Shown: positions 1 through 8,913, numbered from the stretch's first letter. The stretch: 64,000 bases of DNA from Coxiellaceae bacterium (GCA_029212925.1 JARGOB010000003.1:1-64000), one strand, 5' to 3'. Notes: a model not told the origin generated them from the sequence alone. A program made the numbers and translations.

Positions 1-185
1 TATTTAACTTAAACTTGTCCCCAGAACTGCAGAATGATTAAGATACAATCCAGTCTAACAGTCAGCTCTCAATACTGGTCAGCCTATTGATAAATATATA
101 TTTTTTTTGCAGTAACCTTCGTCATTCGTTAAATATCCATTAATCTAGTTTAAGTATAATGCCTTATATGTAAATAAGATGAGTA
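1..185. other. Non-coding stretch upstream of the Fic-like gene
   Basis: AT-rich sequence with no convincing coding region. It holds a T-run near 102-109 and a weak purine-rich stretch (AAGATGAG) just before the first gene. No clear promoter, tRNA or repeat was seen. Confidence 0.5.
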
Positions 186-1100
186 ATGTGTATGCGCAGC
201 AGTGTCAGTCTCAAGCAGTCCTTATTTGGACTGTATGATAGCGGTGAAGTTTGGCGATATTTTGTCGCAGGACCAAGCCAAAAACAAGGGCGGTTGGGTT
301 CCAGCGAAGGCGGATATTTTAGGGCTTTATTGGATACTTTAGTGAATAACATTGACTTGATATCGAAACCTACTTTGGATATCGATGATTTTCATCGTTT
401 ACATGCCCAGTCATTGCTTAAAGTTACCAATACTAATTATCGCAAAAGAACTGATCCAAAATATATTACGGATCTGAGCGACACCTTCATCAACCCAGCT
501 AAATGCCGCTCGGTAGATTCACAGATTGAGTTTCCCTTAACAGAAGCGAATACCTCTCTAGCTGGTTTGCAGCAGTTACTTGCTCAGTTAGCAGCTGGTG
601 ATAATACTTTTCACCTAAGTGTTACGACACAAGCACGGCCACCGTTAGTTATTAATAGTGAAACGATTAAGCAATCTGGTTGTATCGATAAGTGCCTTGA
701 ACTATTTGGTGTAGATGAATTCCAGCAAGTGGTTGATAGGGGTTGCTTAGATTTTAGCAGTTTGCGTATTAGTTATATTAGACCACAAAATGATGCCGTT
801 CTCCCAGCAACACAATTCGAGCGCCTTATAGCAGAATACAATAAGGAGCTTGCTCGAGCAGGTGACGATAGTGAAGCGATTTTAGTAGCGATCGCGCGTT
901 TTTGCAATAAGGCAACGCAGTTACAGCCTTACTTAGATGGTAATGGTCGTATATTCTGTATGCTTGCCCCGTATATGCTGTGTATGCAGAATAATATGTT
1001 GCCGCCATTAATGAAAGATTCCAGTATGTTTCGCGGTCATGCTGTAGCAGAAATTGTTGCTGAAATGAAAACAGGCATGACAAGAACTAAAGTTTATTGA
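186..1100 (+). pseudogene. Fic-domain-like protein, 5' part of a broken Fic-ankyrin gene
   Basis: This 304-residue protein carries the string QPYLDGNGR at about residues 255-263. It matches the Fic core HPFx(D/E)GNGRxxR, except that the catalytic His is Gln, Phe is Tyr, and the last Arg of the motif is Cys. Active Fic enzymes transfer AMP or other nucleotide parts to protein targets, so this copy looks degenerate or changed in chemistry. The reading frame stops at a TGA at 1098-1100. The next frame, ankyrin-like, starts at a TTG overlapping that stop (TTGA). This suggests either a one-base frameshift in a single Fic-ankyrin protein (the architecture of Legionella AnkX) or translational coupling. 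An insertion sequence lies downstream. Host-directed effector origin is inferred. The start ATG has only a weak AAGATGAG upstream. Confidence 0.5.
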
Positions 1101-1533
1101 AAGGCATTCCGCTTGTTGAGCATGCTGAATTTTATGATCAAACAGCCGAAGAAAATACGATCTATGCTCAACAGGTAGTAGATATATTGCATCGATTAGC
1201 TCCACAGTGTGCACCACTTGAAGCGGCCAAATTAGCCATACGCAAAGATGATGTTGCAGCATTAAAGGTATTGCTAACTGATAACGTGTATTTATTAAAT
1301 GCTCCGTTGTGGCCAAGCATACAAAAACATCACAGTGTGGCATGTGCGCGATTATATATTGATACGGTGAGTGATGCTGAGAAAAAACAAAAATACCTAG
1401 CGGTAATGCCAGCAATAGAGTTTATGCATGCGATGGCAAATGATGATTTAAGTGCGACAACTGATAATGCGATGTTAAAAAATCTTGCATTAGCCGATGC
1501 TGTGCGCAGGGATAGCACGGACAGTGTTTTGCA
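1097..1533 (+). pseudogene. Ankyrin-like middle part of the broken Fic gene
   Basis: The frame opens at a TTG overlapping the previous stop and runs into the left end of the IS6-type element, where it reaches an artefactual TAG at 1550-1552. Residues about 42-62 (LEAAKLAIRKDDVAALKVLL) have the helix-turn-helix pattern of an ankyrin repeat. The frame upstream of 1091 is closed by TAA, so any frameshift lies within about eight bases of the junction; one extra T there would fuse the two parts. The segment therefore looks like the second part of one effector gene, broken first by a frameshift and then by the insertion sequence. Confidence 0.45.
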
Positions 1534-2374
1534 GGCACTGTTGCAAAAATAGCTATGACTGCTACCCTAGGCCAACGTTTAATCCTGGATGACATGGAAT
1601 GGCTAATAAAAAGCACAAAAACAGTGAGAAACCATTCAAATGGAAGCATACGCTGGGCGAGCTTATACTATGGTTAGTTAGCTGGTACTGCCGTTACGCT
1701 TTATCATATCGAGATCTTCAGGAGATTGCACAGGAACGTAGTCTGATAGTTGATCACACTACGATATATCGATGGGTTCAGGAATATGCGCCGGAAATAA
1801 GTAAGCGAGTAAAACCACACCTCAAAAGAACTTGTGATTCTTGGAAATGTGATGAAACATACATAAAAATAAAGGGTAAATGGCACTATCTTTATCGAGC
1901 CATTGATAAATATGGTAATACTTTAGATTGGATGCTCAGCAGGCACCGCAATAAACAATCAGCCAAACGCTTCTTTAAAAAGGTATTGGGAAATCCTCAC
2001 ACGACAAACCCTCGAGTGATTAATGTCGACAAAAGTCCAACTTTCCCACCAGCATTAAATGAGCTTCAAGCTGCCAATGAAATGCCAGTTAAAACAAAAT
2101 TACGAGCGGTAAAGTATTTAAATAACAGCATGGAAAATGATCATAAATTTACTAAATCAAAATCACGTCATAGACAATGGTATCAATCATTTTCTACTGC
2201 AAGTAATGCACTTGATGGCATGGAAACAATGCGTATGATCCAAAAAGGTCAATTGCGTCACGTAGGTAAAAATATTGTTAAACAGAATAAATTTATTCAG
2301 CAATTATTTGGATTAGCAGTATAGAATGATTTTAAATTTCATAAATCGACTAATCATTTTTTTGCAACAGTGCC
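1534..2374 (+). mobile_element. IS6/IS26-family insertion sequence, 841 bp
   Basis: The element is bounded by perfect 14-bp inverted repeats: GGCACTGTTGCAAA at 1534-1547 and its reverse complement TTTGCAACAGTGCC at 2361-2374. These equal the IS26 terminal repeats as I know them. The size, 841 bp with one transposase, suits the IS6 family. The flanking 8-mers differ (GTTTTGCA left, GATCTTCC right), so the expected 8-bp target duplication is absent. This fits a deletion or cointegrate-type rearrangement rather than a simple insertion. Confidence 0.9.
1599..2324 (+). CDS. IS6-family DDE transposase
   Basis: This 241-residue protein is the usual length for the family (IS26 TnpA is 234). It has the N-terminal region with DHTTIYRWVQ, then a DDE catalytic core: the first Asp in CDETYIKIKGKW, the second in VINVDKSPTF, and the Glu in NNSMENDHKF with the typical following Arg/Lys-rich stretch. 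No frameshift or internal stop is visible, so the enzyme looks intact. It catalyses replicative transposition of its own element. It lies wholly between the two 14-bp inverted repeats and reads in the same direction as the gene it interrupts. Confidence 0.92.
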   Translation: MANKKHKNSEKPFKWKHTLGELILWLVSWYCRYALSYRDLQEIAQERSLIVDHTTIYRWVQEYAPEISKRVKPHLKRTCDSWKCDETYIKIKGKWHYLYRAIDKYGNTLDWMLSRHRNKQSAKRFFKKVLGNPHTTNPRVINVDKSPTFPPALNELQAANEMPVKTKLRAVKYLNNSMENDHKFTKSKSRHRQWYQSFSTASNALDGMETMRMIQKGQLRHVGKNIVKQNKFIQQLFGLAV

Positions 2375-2593
2375 GATCTTCCTGATGAAGGTGTAAATGC
2401 TAAACTCGATACATTTTTAGATAGAATACATTTTGCAAGGACAGAGGTTGCTCAGGAGCAAAAAACCAGTGATTTATGCGTGGCTACTAAAGGGTTAATC
2501 GCTAATAGTGTCGTATGCACGCCACGTACTGCGGCCTCCACTCCCGTTACGCCAGCATTGCCTTCATCACTGTTAGATAGGTTTCCAGTGTAG
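2375..2593 (+). pseudogene. C-terminal remnant of an interrupted gene
   Basis: Directly after the right IS end an open frame of 72 codons runs to TAG at 2591-2593. It encodes a helix-like stretch and then a Pro/Thr/Ser-rich tail ending in LPSSLLDRFPV. It has no start codon of its own near the boundary. Removing the IS does not join it in frame with the upstream ankyrin part: the joined reading stops after eight codons. It may be the tail of the same Fic-ankyrin gene after a deletion, or the end of another gene brought there by IS recombination. Confidence 0.45.
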
Positions 2594-2602
2594 TGGATTT
2601 AT

Positions 2603-2631
2603 TTGCTTGTTAATATTGCCCTAGGTACAAT
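2603..2631 (+). promoter_or_regulatory. Sigma-70-type promoter for the first CxxCH gene
   Basis: A -35-like TTGCTT at 2603-2608 and a -10-like TACAAT at 2626-2631 are separated by exactly 17 bp. They lie about 34 bp before the start codon of the secreted CxxCH protein. No other gene starts between them. Confidence 0.5.
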
Positions 2632-2664
2632 CACAATAATACTTACGAAGATCAAGGAAGATCG

Positions 2665-5055
2665 ATGAAACACCTGTCCTTTTTTTATTCTTTTTTAGTT
2701 TCTGCTTTGTTGATTACAGCCGCGAGTAGTTCGGTTGTTTTGGCGGCGGTTGCTACAACGCCAGCTCTAGCGCCTCATAAATATGCACCAGTTAATGGTG
2801 ATGTTAATGTGCCATTACCTTCAACGATTGCAACCCCGAAAACTAATACTGATTTCATCAACTCAGTAGATAATTATGGTAAGGATATTCAACCAAATTC
2901 ATGTCCAGCTATCAGTGACACGCCTTATATGGTTGATGGTTGTTTGGCTTTAACGTCTCCTATAAAAAGCTCTGCTAATTACAAGCGAGTGATCGCCTTA
3001 GCGCTGCATAATTTCTATGCTCTGAGTTGGCCAGCCGGTGCCCGCGGCGAGCCAGATTCCAATGGTGCTGACTCTTTTGGTTTAAATAATGTTCCAACAG
3101 TGTGGGGCACTTATCATCATCGTACGGAACTTTATGGCTCGTATAAGGCGGTTAAGGGTGCTCCTACAGGTACAGTATTTGGACCTACAGGGCCAATTGG
3201 CACACCTGACAATCCAGTTCCTCTAACATCTAAACCTCACTATTTGTTTTCAGAAGATGCTCAAGGTAATCCATTTACAGGTTTTCCTACACCAAAAGTG
3301 TCAAACTCCAATTCATTTGTTCGAATTAATGCCTGCAGTGGTATAAATACGCCTAGTTCGCAAACGCCCTGGCATGACCTGGATGAAAACAGTCAAATTG
3401 GCTTTGTCTACATAGGTGCTAAAACAAAATCAAATCAAGTTAGCCCTATTTTATTTGAAGCGAAATTAAATAACACGCATTACCAATACATTGCAAATAA
3501 TTATAAATTCTGGACACCCATCGGGAAGGTCATAACCAGCGGTGCGCAAGCAGGAAATGAAGCACTTATTAAGGGTCAAAAACCATCAGCTCCACCTTTG
3601 TTTTTCCCAGCGGGTTCAATAGAAACCAAAGCAGCTTGGCGTCAATTGACACCTGAAGAAATTCAAAGTAATGCTTTCTACTCAACACCTGTTCGCTATT
3701 ATTCTTTAAAATATAACGATCAAACAAAAAAATATGACACATGTTACATTGATTCAAATAAAGATCTGACTCCACAAGAAAAAAAGGCCATTGGCAATGA
3801 GATACTTCAAGGGAAGACTACATTGGCCAAAGCTTATGCCGGTAAAAATATCTGGGGGCTGCTTGGTTTACATATTATTATTAGGCCATACTTTGTATCT
3901 AATGGTAAGAAACAACCTTATCCATTTTTTGTTTTTAGTACCTTCGAACAAAAGGATAATTATCAGTTATCGCCACGATCAGATAAACCAGCTGCTATTA
4001 ATACCCCGGAAATTACTAATAAGCCACCTATTTTACCTATTACCAGTGAAGGTCTGGCAGCACCTTTATCAACGCCACACTTAGCTGCAACAGTTGGTGC
4101 CTCATCTTGTACAAGCAATCTTGGAAATACATCACTGATTATGTCCTATTTGCAAAATCCACCAAACAATCTGAAAGTAAATGAACCTGTATGTGTGGTG
4201 GCAAGACGAAGTGCAGTTTCTAAAGTAGCAGCAGAAACACCTAAGCCCTATTTAAGGGTTGGTTCTAGTTCTGTATGGAACAACTACAACTTAATTGATG
4301 TGCAGTGGGCACCGACTAACCCATCGCCTGATTACCCTAATGCAATAAAGTACCAAAAAAAGGTGCCGCTGGTTCAGGCAGCTTATCCGCCAGTCACAGG
4401 GCCTTATGCATCGTCATATTATTTAGCTAACGGGGTGATTGAAACACCATTATCATTATCAAATTTTCGTGGTCTTGCTTTTTTAACCACGGGAATTAAT
4501 GAGCAGTTTTATAATCGTATTGCTGATTTTTCTATAACCCAACCATACACATTGGGATATAACGTGCATACCTTTGGTGGCGGTTTTCAGTATGATTCTC
4601 CAACACCTAATACATTGGTTAATGCGGGTCAATTTAATATGGGTGGCTGTCAAGGTTGTCATGGTACCAATCAGGCGCGTGGTGGTGACTTCAGTTTCTT
4701 GTTGGGTGATTTAGGCACGATTTTTGGCCCAACTACCGTTGATACGGTAGCGAATTCGTTTCCGGGTTTTCAGAGCATAGATCAAATGAAGACAGGTATT
4801 GATGATGTTGCAGTAAATGCTAAAACCAATGCTAAATACCAACAGGCGTTAGCTCAAGCGAATGCTTATGTGAGAAGTATTAGGCGTGGGTTTGGTGCTA
4901 GTAATGCAGATATAGCGGCAGCAAAAGCTAAAAGGGCAGATGAAGTAAAGAAAAAAGCAGCTGAAATTCCCAAGACTACCAGCATCGAAAGCAAGGTTGA
5001 GCATCGCTTAAAAGACTGGTTTCACCTGGGCGCGGCTTTGTTGAAAGGGGCTTAG
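2665..5055 (+). CDS. Secreted protein with one CxxCH haem-type motif (paralogue 1)
   Basis: This 796-residue protein starts with a cleavable signal peptide (positively charged MKH, hydrophobic core, cut after about residue 28 near VVLA), so it is exported. Near the C-terminus, at about residues 660-666, it has GGCQGCHG, a CxxCH motif able to bind c-type haem, inside a conserved FNMGGC-GCHG context. It shares many blocks with the next gene, including TPWHDLDENSQIG, LFEAKLNNTHY, NIWGLLGLHIIIRPYF, VFSTFEQ and NGVIETPLSLSNFRG. The start has a good ribosome site (AAGGAAG). A charged Lys/Ala-rich tail of about 100 residues follows the motif and is missing from the paralogue. I do not recognise a named family. 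A periplasmic or extracellular redox protein is a reasonable inference, but no distal haem ligand or full cytochrome fold can be identified by eye. Confidence 0.75.
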   Translation: MKHLSFFYSFLVSALLITAASSSVVLAAVATTPALAPHKYAPVNGDVNVPLPSTIATPKTNTDFINSVDNYGKDIQPNSCPAISDTPYMVDGCLALTSPIKSSANYKRVIALALHNFYALSWPAGARGEPDSNGADSFGLNNVPTVWGTYHHRTELYGSYKAVKGAPTGTVFGPTGPIGTPDNPVPLTSKPHYLFSEDAQGNPFTGFPTPKVSNSNSFVRINACSGINTPSSQTPWHDLDENSQIGFVYIGAKTKSNQVSPILFEAKLNNTHYQYIANNYKFWTPIGKVITSGAQAGNEALIKGQKPSAPPLFFPAGSIETKAAWRQLTPEEIQSNAFYSTPVRYYSLKYNDQTKKYDTCYIDSNKDLTPQEKKAIGNEILQGKTTLAKAYAGKNIWGLLGLHIIIRPYFVSNGKKQPYPFFVFSTFEQKDNYQLSPRSDKPAAINTPEITNKPPILPITSEGLAAPLSTPHLAATVGASSCTSNLGNTSLIMSYLQNPPNNLKVNEPVCVVARRSAVSKVAAETPKPYLRVGSSSVWNNYNLIDVQWAPTNPSPDYPNAIKYQKKVPLVQAAYPPVTGPYASSYYLANGVIETPLSLSNFRGLAFLTTGINEQFYNRIADFSITQPYTLGYNVHTFGGGFQYDSPTPNTLVNAGQFNMGGCQGCHGTNQARGGDFSFLLGDLGTIFGPTTVDTVANSFPGFQSIDQMKTGIDDVAVNAKTNAKYQQALAQANAYVRSIRRGFGASNADIAAAKAKRADEVKKKAAEIPKTTSIESKVEHRLKDWFHLGAALLKGA

Positions 5056-5061
5056 CTGTTC

Positions 5062-5190
5062 CGTCATTGCGAAGCCTTCGTTAGAAGGCTGAAGCAATCT
5101 CAGGGTTTAAGTATGGATTGCTTCGTCGCAAGCTCCTCGCAATGACGTACCTCGCAATGACGTACCACGCAATCACATAGAAGGAAGAAA
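5062..5190. repeat. Palindromic intergenic repeat (GTCATTGCGA type)
   Basis: Outer arms CGTCATTGCGA (5062-5072) and TCGCAATGACG (5137-5147) are inverted, with an inner GAAGCAATC / GGATTGCTTC pair, giving an 86-bp hairpin-forming element. It is followed by two short direct copies of its right end (CTCGCAATGACGTAC-like). A related element lies at 17832-17910. It separates the two CxxCH genes. Confidence 0.8.
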
Positions 5191-5193
5191 TAG

Positions 5194-7308
5194 ATGAGGC
5201 AGCTAAGCATTACTCTATTAATAGGCTGTATATATTCAATTGGCTTTGCAGCAGTCGACAGCATCAGCATTCCGTTAAGCTCTGATCTTACTAGACCAGC
5301 ATCCGCTAAAGCATTTTATTCAGCATTAAAATCCTATGGCAGCAATCCGCTTAATGGTGTTCAGTGCGCTAAGGTGCCACCGTATCAAATCGATGCTTGT
5401 TTGCCTTTATCTGTAAAGAATAACAATCCAAATACAAAGCACAATTATACAGTCATGGCGCGATTGGCATGGCATAACTTTGTCGCACTGAATTGGCCTT
5501 CAGCTTATCGCGGACAAGCGAATCAGAAAAAGCATTTTGGTAAAGGGCCGCGCGTTTGGGAGACAGAGCATCATCGAATCGAGTTATATGCCGGTAAGAT
5601 GACGAGTCCAACGACAACGATAGCGATTGGGCCCACAGGACCTATTAATAAAAACATACCATTAACTAAGCGACCTATCTATACCTATCCTAATCCGTTG
5701 GCAAACAAAAGCCAAAAGATTATTCATGCTTGTAAGGGCAAAGATACGCCAGCGAGCCAAACACCTTGGCACAACTTAGATGAAAATAGCCAAATTGGTG
5801 TGGTGTATATTGCCGCTAATAAACCACGCGGCACCCCGAAACCGATTTTATTTGAAGCCAAATTCAATAACACTGAATATCACTATGTAGTGAATCGGCA
5901 GTTGTATAACCATACAACTTTAACGCCCTATCGTTTAGGTAACCAAGCGTTAATCCAGGGTAAATACCCAGCCAGTCAAAAGGTATTATTTTTTCCGGCT
6001 GGTACCATGGAGAATAAATCTTCATGGCGTAAACTAACACCCGCTGAAATTCAAACTAACCAATTTTATATGGCACGTGTGCGTTACTATGCACTATCAA
6101 AAGCGAAAATACCGCAAGTGTGTTATATCGATACTGATGATCCTAAGGCTGTTCACGCAATGCGAAAACGTATCGCACGCATTCGAAATGCAAAAAAGCG
6201 TCGAATAGCTGAAAACCGTGCTTATGGTAAAAAGAATATCTGGGGAATGCTCGGCTGGCATATTATTCTTAAGCCGTATTTTATCGCTAAAAACGGCGAA
6301 AAATTACCATATCCCTATTTTGTATTTAGCACTTTCGAGCAAAAAAATAATTATAAGCAGGCGAGTGAAGGTGGCGCTATTAATGTGCCGAGCATTTCTA
6401 TTCCACATCCGATTATGCCACTGGCAAAAAAACCGGCGCATAATGCTGTTTCACTATTAACTAAGCCGAGTTTGCAAGCTGAGAACCCCGACGGCTGCCC
6501 GATCAGCAGTACCCATTCGCCATTTTTAATGTCTTATGTGCAAAACATTCCAAGCAATTTAAATAAGCAACTGGCTGGAACGTCGGTGCCGGTGTGTGTC
6601 AAGCGGCGGCGCTATGCTTTGTCGCCTGTACTGCATCCGGGTGGTGTGCTGGATAAATACCGTCCCACACTATTAAATAACACGGTGTGGCAAAATTATT
6701 TCTTAACCGATGTGCAGTGGGTACCGCGTAATCCGTCGCGTCACTATTCAGCTAAAAATGAAAAGCATGCCTATGCACCCGTTAAGCAATTTGCTAGTTC
6801 GTATTACACCGCTAATGGCACGATTGAAACACCATTAATTATGTCGAATTTTCGTGGCAATATTTTTCAGTTCCCTTCAGGAACTCCGCAGTTTTCATAC
6901 TATAACCGTATCGCTGATTATAAATTTTCACCGTATAATTCGTTAGTTTATAATATACAAACGTTTGGTAAGAATTTTCAGTTTGATTCGCCATTACCAC
7001 CATCTAAAGCTAGCCCGCATGGCGCAGCAGGGCGCTTTAATATGGGAGGCTGCATGGGGTGTCATGGCATGGCGCAACGCTATGGTACAGATTTTAGTTT
7101 GATTCTGGCTGACGGCCCATTCACTCATCCGGATGTAATGGATGTCGTGGCTACCGCATTTACATCTGAATCTCTTGATACCACGTCGATGGTGATGCAA
7201 ATGCAAAAGCGGGTTAAAACTGAGCCCGCATATCAACAAGCTGTAGCCTATGAGATACAATTAGACAGGAATATGCGGCGTCATTTGGATGGTGAGCGCG
7301 TTAATTAA
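5194..7308 (+). CDS. Secreted protein with one CxxCH haem-type motif (paralogue 2)
   Basis: This 704-residue protein has an N-terminal signal peptide (cut near residue 20, GFAA) and a strong ribosome site (GAAGGAAG). It is collinear with the preceding protein along its length. Shared blocks include HNFVALNWPSAYRG, TEHHRIELY, TPWHNLDENSQIG, LFEAKFNNTEY, NIWGMLGWHIILKPYF, VFSTFEQKNNY, NGTIETPL-MSNFRG and FNMGGCMGCHG (CxxCH at about residues 619-623). Conserved Trp, His and Cys residues besides the haem motif suggest a shared active site or disulfides. The extra charged tail of paralogue 1 is absent. Tandem duplication is the simplest origin. Function is unknown; a secreted, haem-binding or otherwise redox-active enzyme is inferred only from CxxCH. 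Confidence 0.75.
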   Translation: MRQLSITLLIGCIYSIGFAAVDSISIPLSSDLTRPASAKAFYSALKSYGSNPLNGVQCAKVPPYQIDACLPLSVKNNNPNTKHNYTVMARLAWHNFVALNWPSAYRGQANQKKHFGKGPRVWETEHHRIELYAGKMTSPTTTIAIGPTGPINKNIPLTKRPIYTYPNPLANKSQKIIHACKGKDTPASQTPWHNLDENSQIGVVYIAANKPRGTPKPILFEAKFNNTEYHYVVNRQLYNHTTLTPYRLGNQALIQGKYPASQKVLFFPAGTMENKSSWRKLTPAEIQTNQFYMARVRYYALSKAKIPQVCYIDTDDPKAVHAMRKRIARIRNAKKRRIAENRAYGKKNIWGMLGWHIILKPYFIAKNGEKLPYPYFVFSTFEQKNNYKQASEGGAINVPSISIPHPIMPLAKKPAHNAVSLLTKPSLQAENPDGCPISSTHSPFLMSYVQNIPSNLNKQLAGTSVPVCVKRRRYALSPVLHPGGVLDKYRPTLLNNTVWQNYFLTDVQWVPRNPSRHYSAKNEKHAYAPVKQFASSYYTANGTIETPLIMSNFRGNIFQFPSGTPQFSYYNRIADYKFSPYNSLVYNIQTFGKNFQFDSPLPPSKASPHGAAGRFNMGGCMGCHGMAQRYGTDFSLILADGPFTHPDVMDVVATAFTSESLDTTSMVMQMQKRVKTEPAYQQAVAYEIQLDRNMRRHLDGERVN

Positions 7309-7361
7309 GCTGGGTTACAATCAAGTTGTCGGTTATTCCTTTCATTACCGATGTGGCTGTG

Positions 7362-7367
7362 TATAAT
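7362..7367 (+). promoter_or_regulatory. Candidate -10 box (TATAAT) for the ART-like gene
   Basis: A perfect TATAAT lies 25 bp before the ATG at 7392. The -35 region is poor (TTTCAT about 16 bp upstream). If real, transcription would begin after the alternative TTG start at 7326, which favours the ATG at 7392. Confidence 0.3.
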
Positions 7368-7391
7368 TACCCCAAAAAATTTGAGACACCC

Positions 7392-8150
7392 ATGATTACA
7401 AAACAGCTTATTGCTAAGCCTGCTAGACGGGTTGGCTTATTCTGCTCTCTTTCCAGTGTATCGTTGGTGGATACTCGGCCAACCTTCACGATTGAAGAGG
7501 TCAAAAGTCAATTTTGGTACAAACACCTCGTCGCATCACAGCCACAGTATGGTGCGCCGGATTTCTTACAGAAAGTAAATGAACAGCCAGTAATGACGGA
7601 GCTCGTTGATGAGTTTGGTTTGGGTGAGTCTTACCCTTCGGCTCAGCTTCAGCAGAGCATGAAACTTATTGGTTTTCATGGCACTAGCGTGAATAGCGCC
7701 CCGGTTCTTTTTCCAAGCATTAGCACTTCAGTCCGTAACTTAGGTCTTTATCACAGTGCGAATGACCCTAAAAATCAATGCCTACATATTGCGGACAGTC
7801 TTGCAGCAGCTATTCACTATGCCAATATTAATAGCGTGTCGTTGTCTAGTTATCGGAGTGGGACCCACTTTGATCCAGGTATTATTTTTTTAGTGTTTAC
7901 AGCGTTAGCTACCGCTAAAGATCTCAAGCCTCTGACGCGTCGCAGCTTGATAGGGCATGACTACAAAAAATGCCGATCACGTCAGAGAGGGCATGAATTA
8001 CTCGTTCCTAAGGGGCTTTTTAGCTCTTTTTGTATGCTACCGTTATATAAAACGCCCCCGAAAAAGCGCATGACTCCTCTTAAAGACAATGATGTAGTGT
8101 ACGTTGACGGTGAAGCCGGTCGTTGGAGTAAAGGCGCCGTACGATTTTAA
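7392..8150 (+). CDS. Putative ADP-ribosyltransferase-like effector
   Basis: The protein has 252 residues from the ATG at 7392; a TTG at 7326 would add 22. Three spaced motifs resemble the H-Y-E series of diphtheria/PARP-type ADP-ribosyltransferases. These are GFHGTS (His for NAD binding), then ADSLAAAIHYAN (the A..YA helix with Tyr), then RGHELLVPKGLFSSFCML, where the E-containing strand often precedes a hydrophobic strand ending the fold. Such enzymes attach ADP-ribose to target proteins or nucleic acids. No signal peptide is seen; translocation by a dedicated secretion system would be expected if it acts in a host. It converges with ptsO two bases away. The fold assignment is by pattern only and needs a profile search. 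Confidence 0.4.
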   Translation: MITKQLIAKPARRVGLFCSLSSVSLVDTRPTFTIEEVKSQFWYKHLVASQPQYGAPDFLQKVNEQPVMTELVDEFGLGESYPSAQLQQSMKLIGFHGTSVNSAPVLFPSISTSVRNLGLYHSANDPKNQCLHIADSLAAAIHYANINSVSLSSYRSGTHFDPGIIFLVFTALATAKDLKPLTRRSLIGHDYKKCRSRQRGHELLVPKGLFSSFCMLPLYKTPPKKRMTPLKDNDVVYVDGEAGRWSKGAVRF

Positions 8151-8152
8151 GC

Positions 8153-8422
8153 TTATTCGTCTTCACCAAAGCGATCATTAATCAATTGCGCTAAAGCGCT
8201 GATAGCGGCTTCCTCATCGTCACCCTCAACAATCAACTCAACTTCTTTGCCTTGTGTGGCGCCGACTACCATCACTTCCATAATGCTTTTAGCATCGGCG
8301 CGACGACCATTAAAGCTGATATAACAACTGCTGTGATAACGCATGGCTAAGTCGGAAAACTTCATGGCGGCGCGGGCATGCAATCCAAGCTTATTTACGA
8401 TAGTCAGTTTTTTTTCTTGCAT
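8153..8422 (-). CDS. ptsO: Phosphocarrier protein NPr (HPr family)
   Basis: This 89-residue HPr-like protein has the phosphorylation site His15 in NKLGLHARAA and the second signature around KSIMEVM. It passes phosphate from PEP via Enzyme I-Ntr to EIIA-Ntr in the nitrogen-related phosphotransferase system, in the cytoplasm. It sits four bases downstream of ptsN and shares its operon with hpf. The rapZ gene that often lies between ptsN and npr is absent. No sugar-specific PTS component occurs in the window, which suits a regulatory rather than a sugar-uptake role. Confidence 0.9.
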   Translation of the reverse strand: MQEKKLTIVNKLGLHARAAMKFSDLAMRYHSSCYISFNGRRADAKSIMEVMVVGATQGKEVELIVEGDDEEAAISALAQLINDRFGEDE

Positions 8423-8426
8423 GTGG

Positions 8427-8903
8427 TTATTCCGTTACTAAGGTGTCCATATTTAAAGGCGCCAGTGCCGCTTCATATAAATCTTTATTGTTTGCAGTTT
8501 TGCGTAGGCTTTGGCGATAATCCGCATTTGACAATCGATCAGCTAATGTTGATAACGCTTCAATATGTGTCTCATCGGCATCTTGTGGTACCACTAAGCC
8601 GAGAATGATATCAACCGGTTTATCACTTTCATCATAGGCGATGGGTTGATCGAGTAACACTAAGGTGGCAATCGCATGTGACAAACCTTTTACACGACCA
8701 TGCGGGATAGCAACGCCATGCCCCATATTGGTACTGCCCAATTTTTCACGCGTCAACAACGACTCCAAAATATCTTTATATTTTGAGCGTTGTTCACCAT
8801 GGCTAATGAGGTGGCTCACCAGTTCAAGCAACTGCTTTTTAGTAGGGTTGAGTTCATGTGCATGAACCACGCGTTCGGGGCTGAGTAAAAGGTGTATATC
8901 CAT
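8427..8903 (-). CDS. ptsN: PTS EIIA-Ntr regulatory protein
   Basis: This protein of 158 residues is of EIIA-Ntr (PtsN) type. The phosphorylatable His68 lies in MGHGVAIPHGR, the family signature. It accepts phosphate from NPr, and its phosphorylation state controls processes such as potassium uptake and stress responses in relatives. I chose the ATG at 8903; a GTG one codon upstream is possible. It lies ten bases after hpf and just before ptsO, the classic hpf-ptsN-npr arrangement seen downstream of rpoN in other gammaproteobacteria, although rpoN is missing here. Confidence 0.92.
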   Translation of the reverse strand: MDIHLLLSPERVVHAHELNPTKKQLLELVSHLISHGEQRSKYKDILESLLTREKLGSTNMGHGVAIPHGRVKGLSHAIATLVLLDQPIAYDESDKPVDIILGLVVPQDADETHIEALSTLADRLSNADYRQSLRKTANNKDLYEAALAPLNMDTLVTE

Positions 8904-8913
8904 CACGATTATT

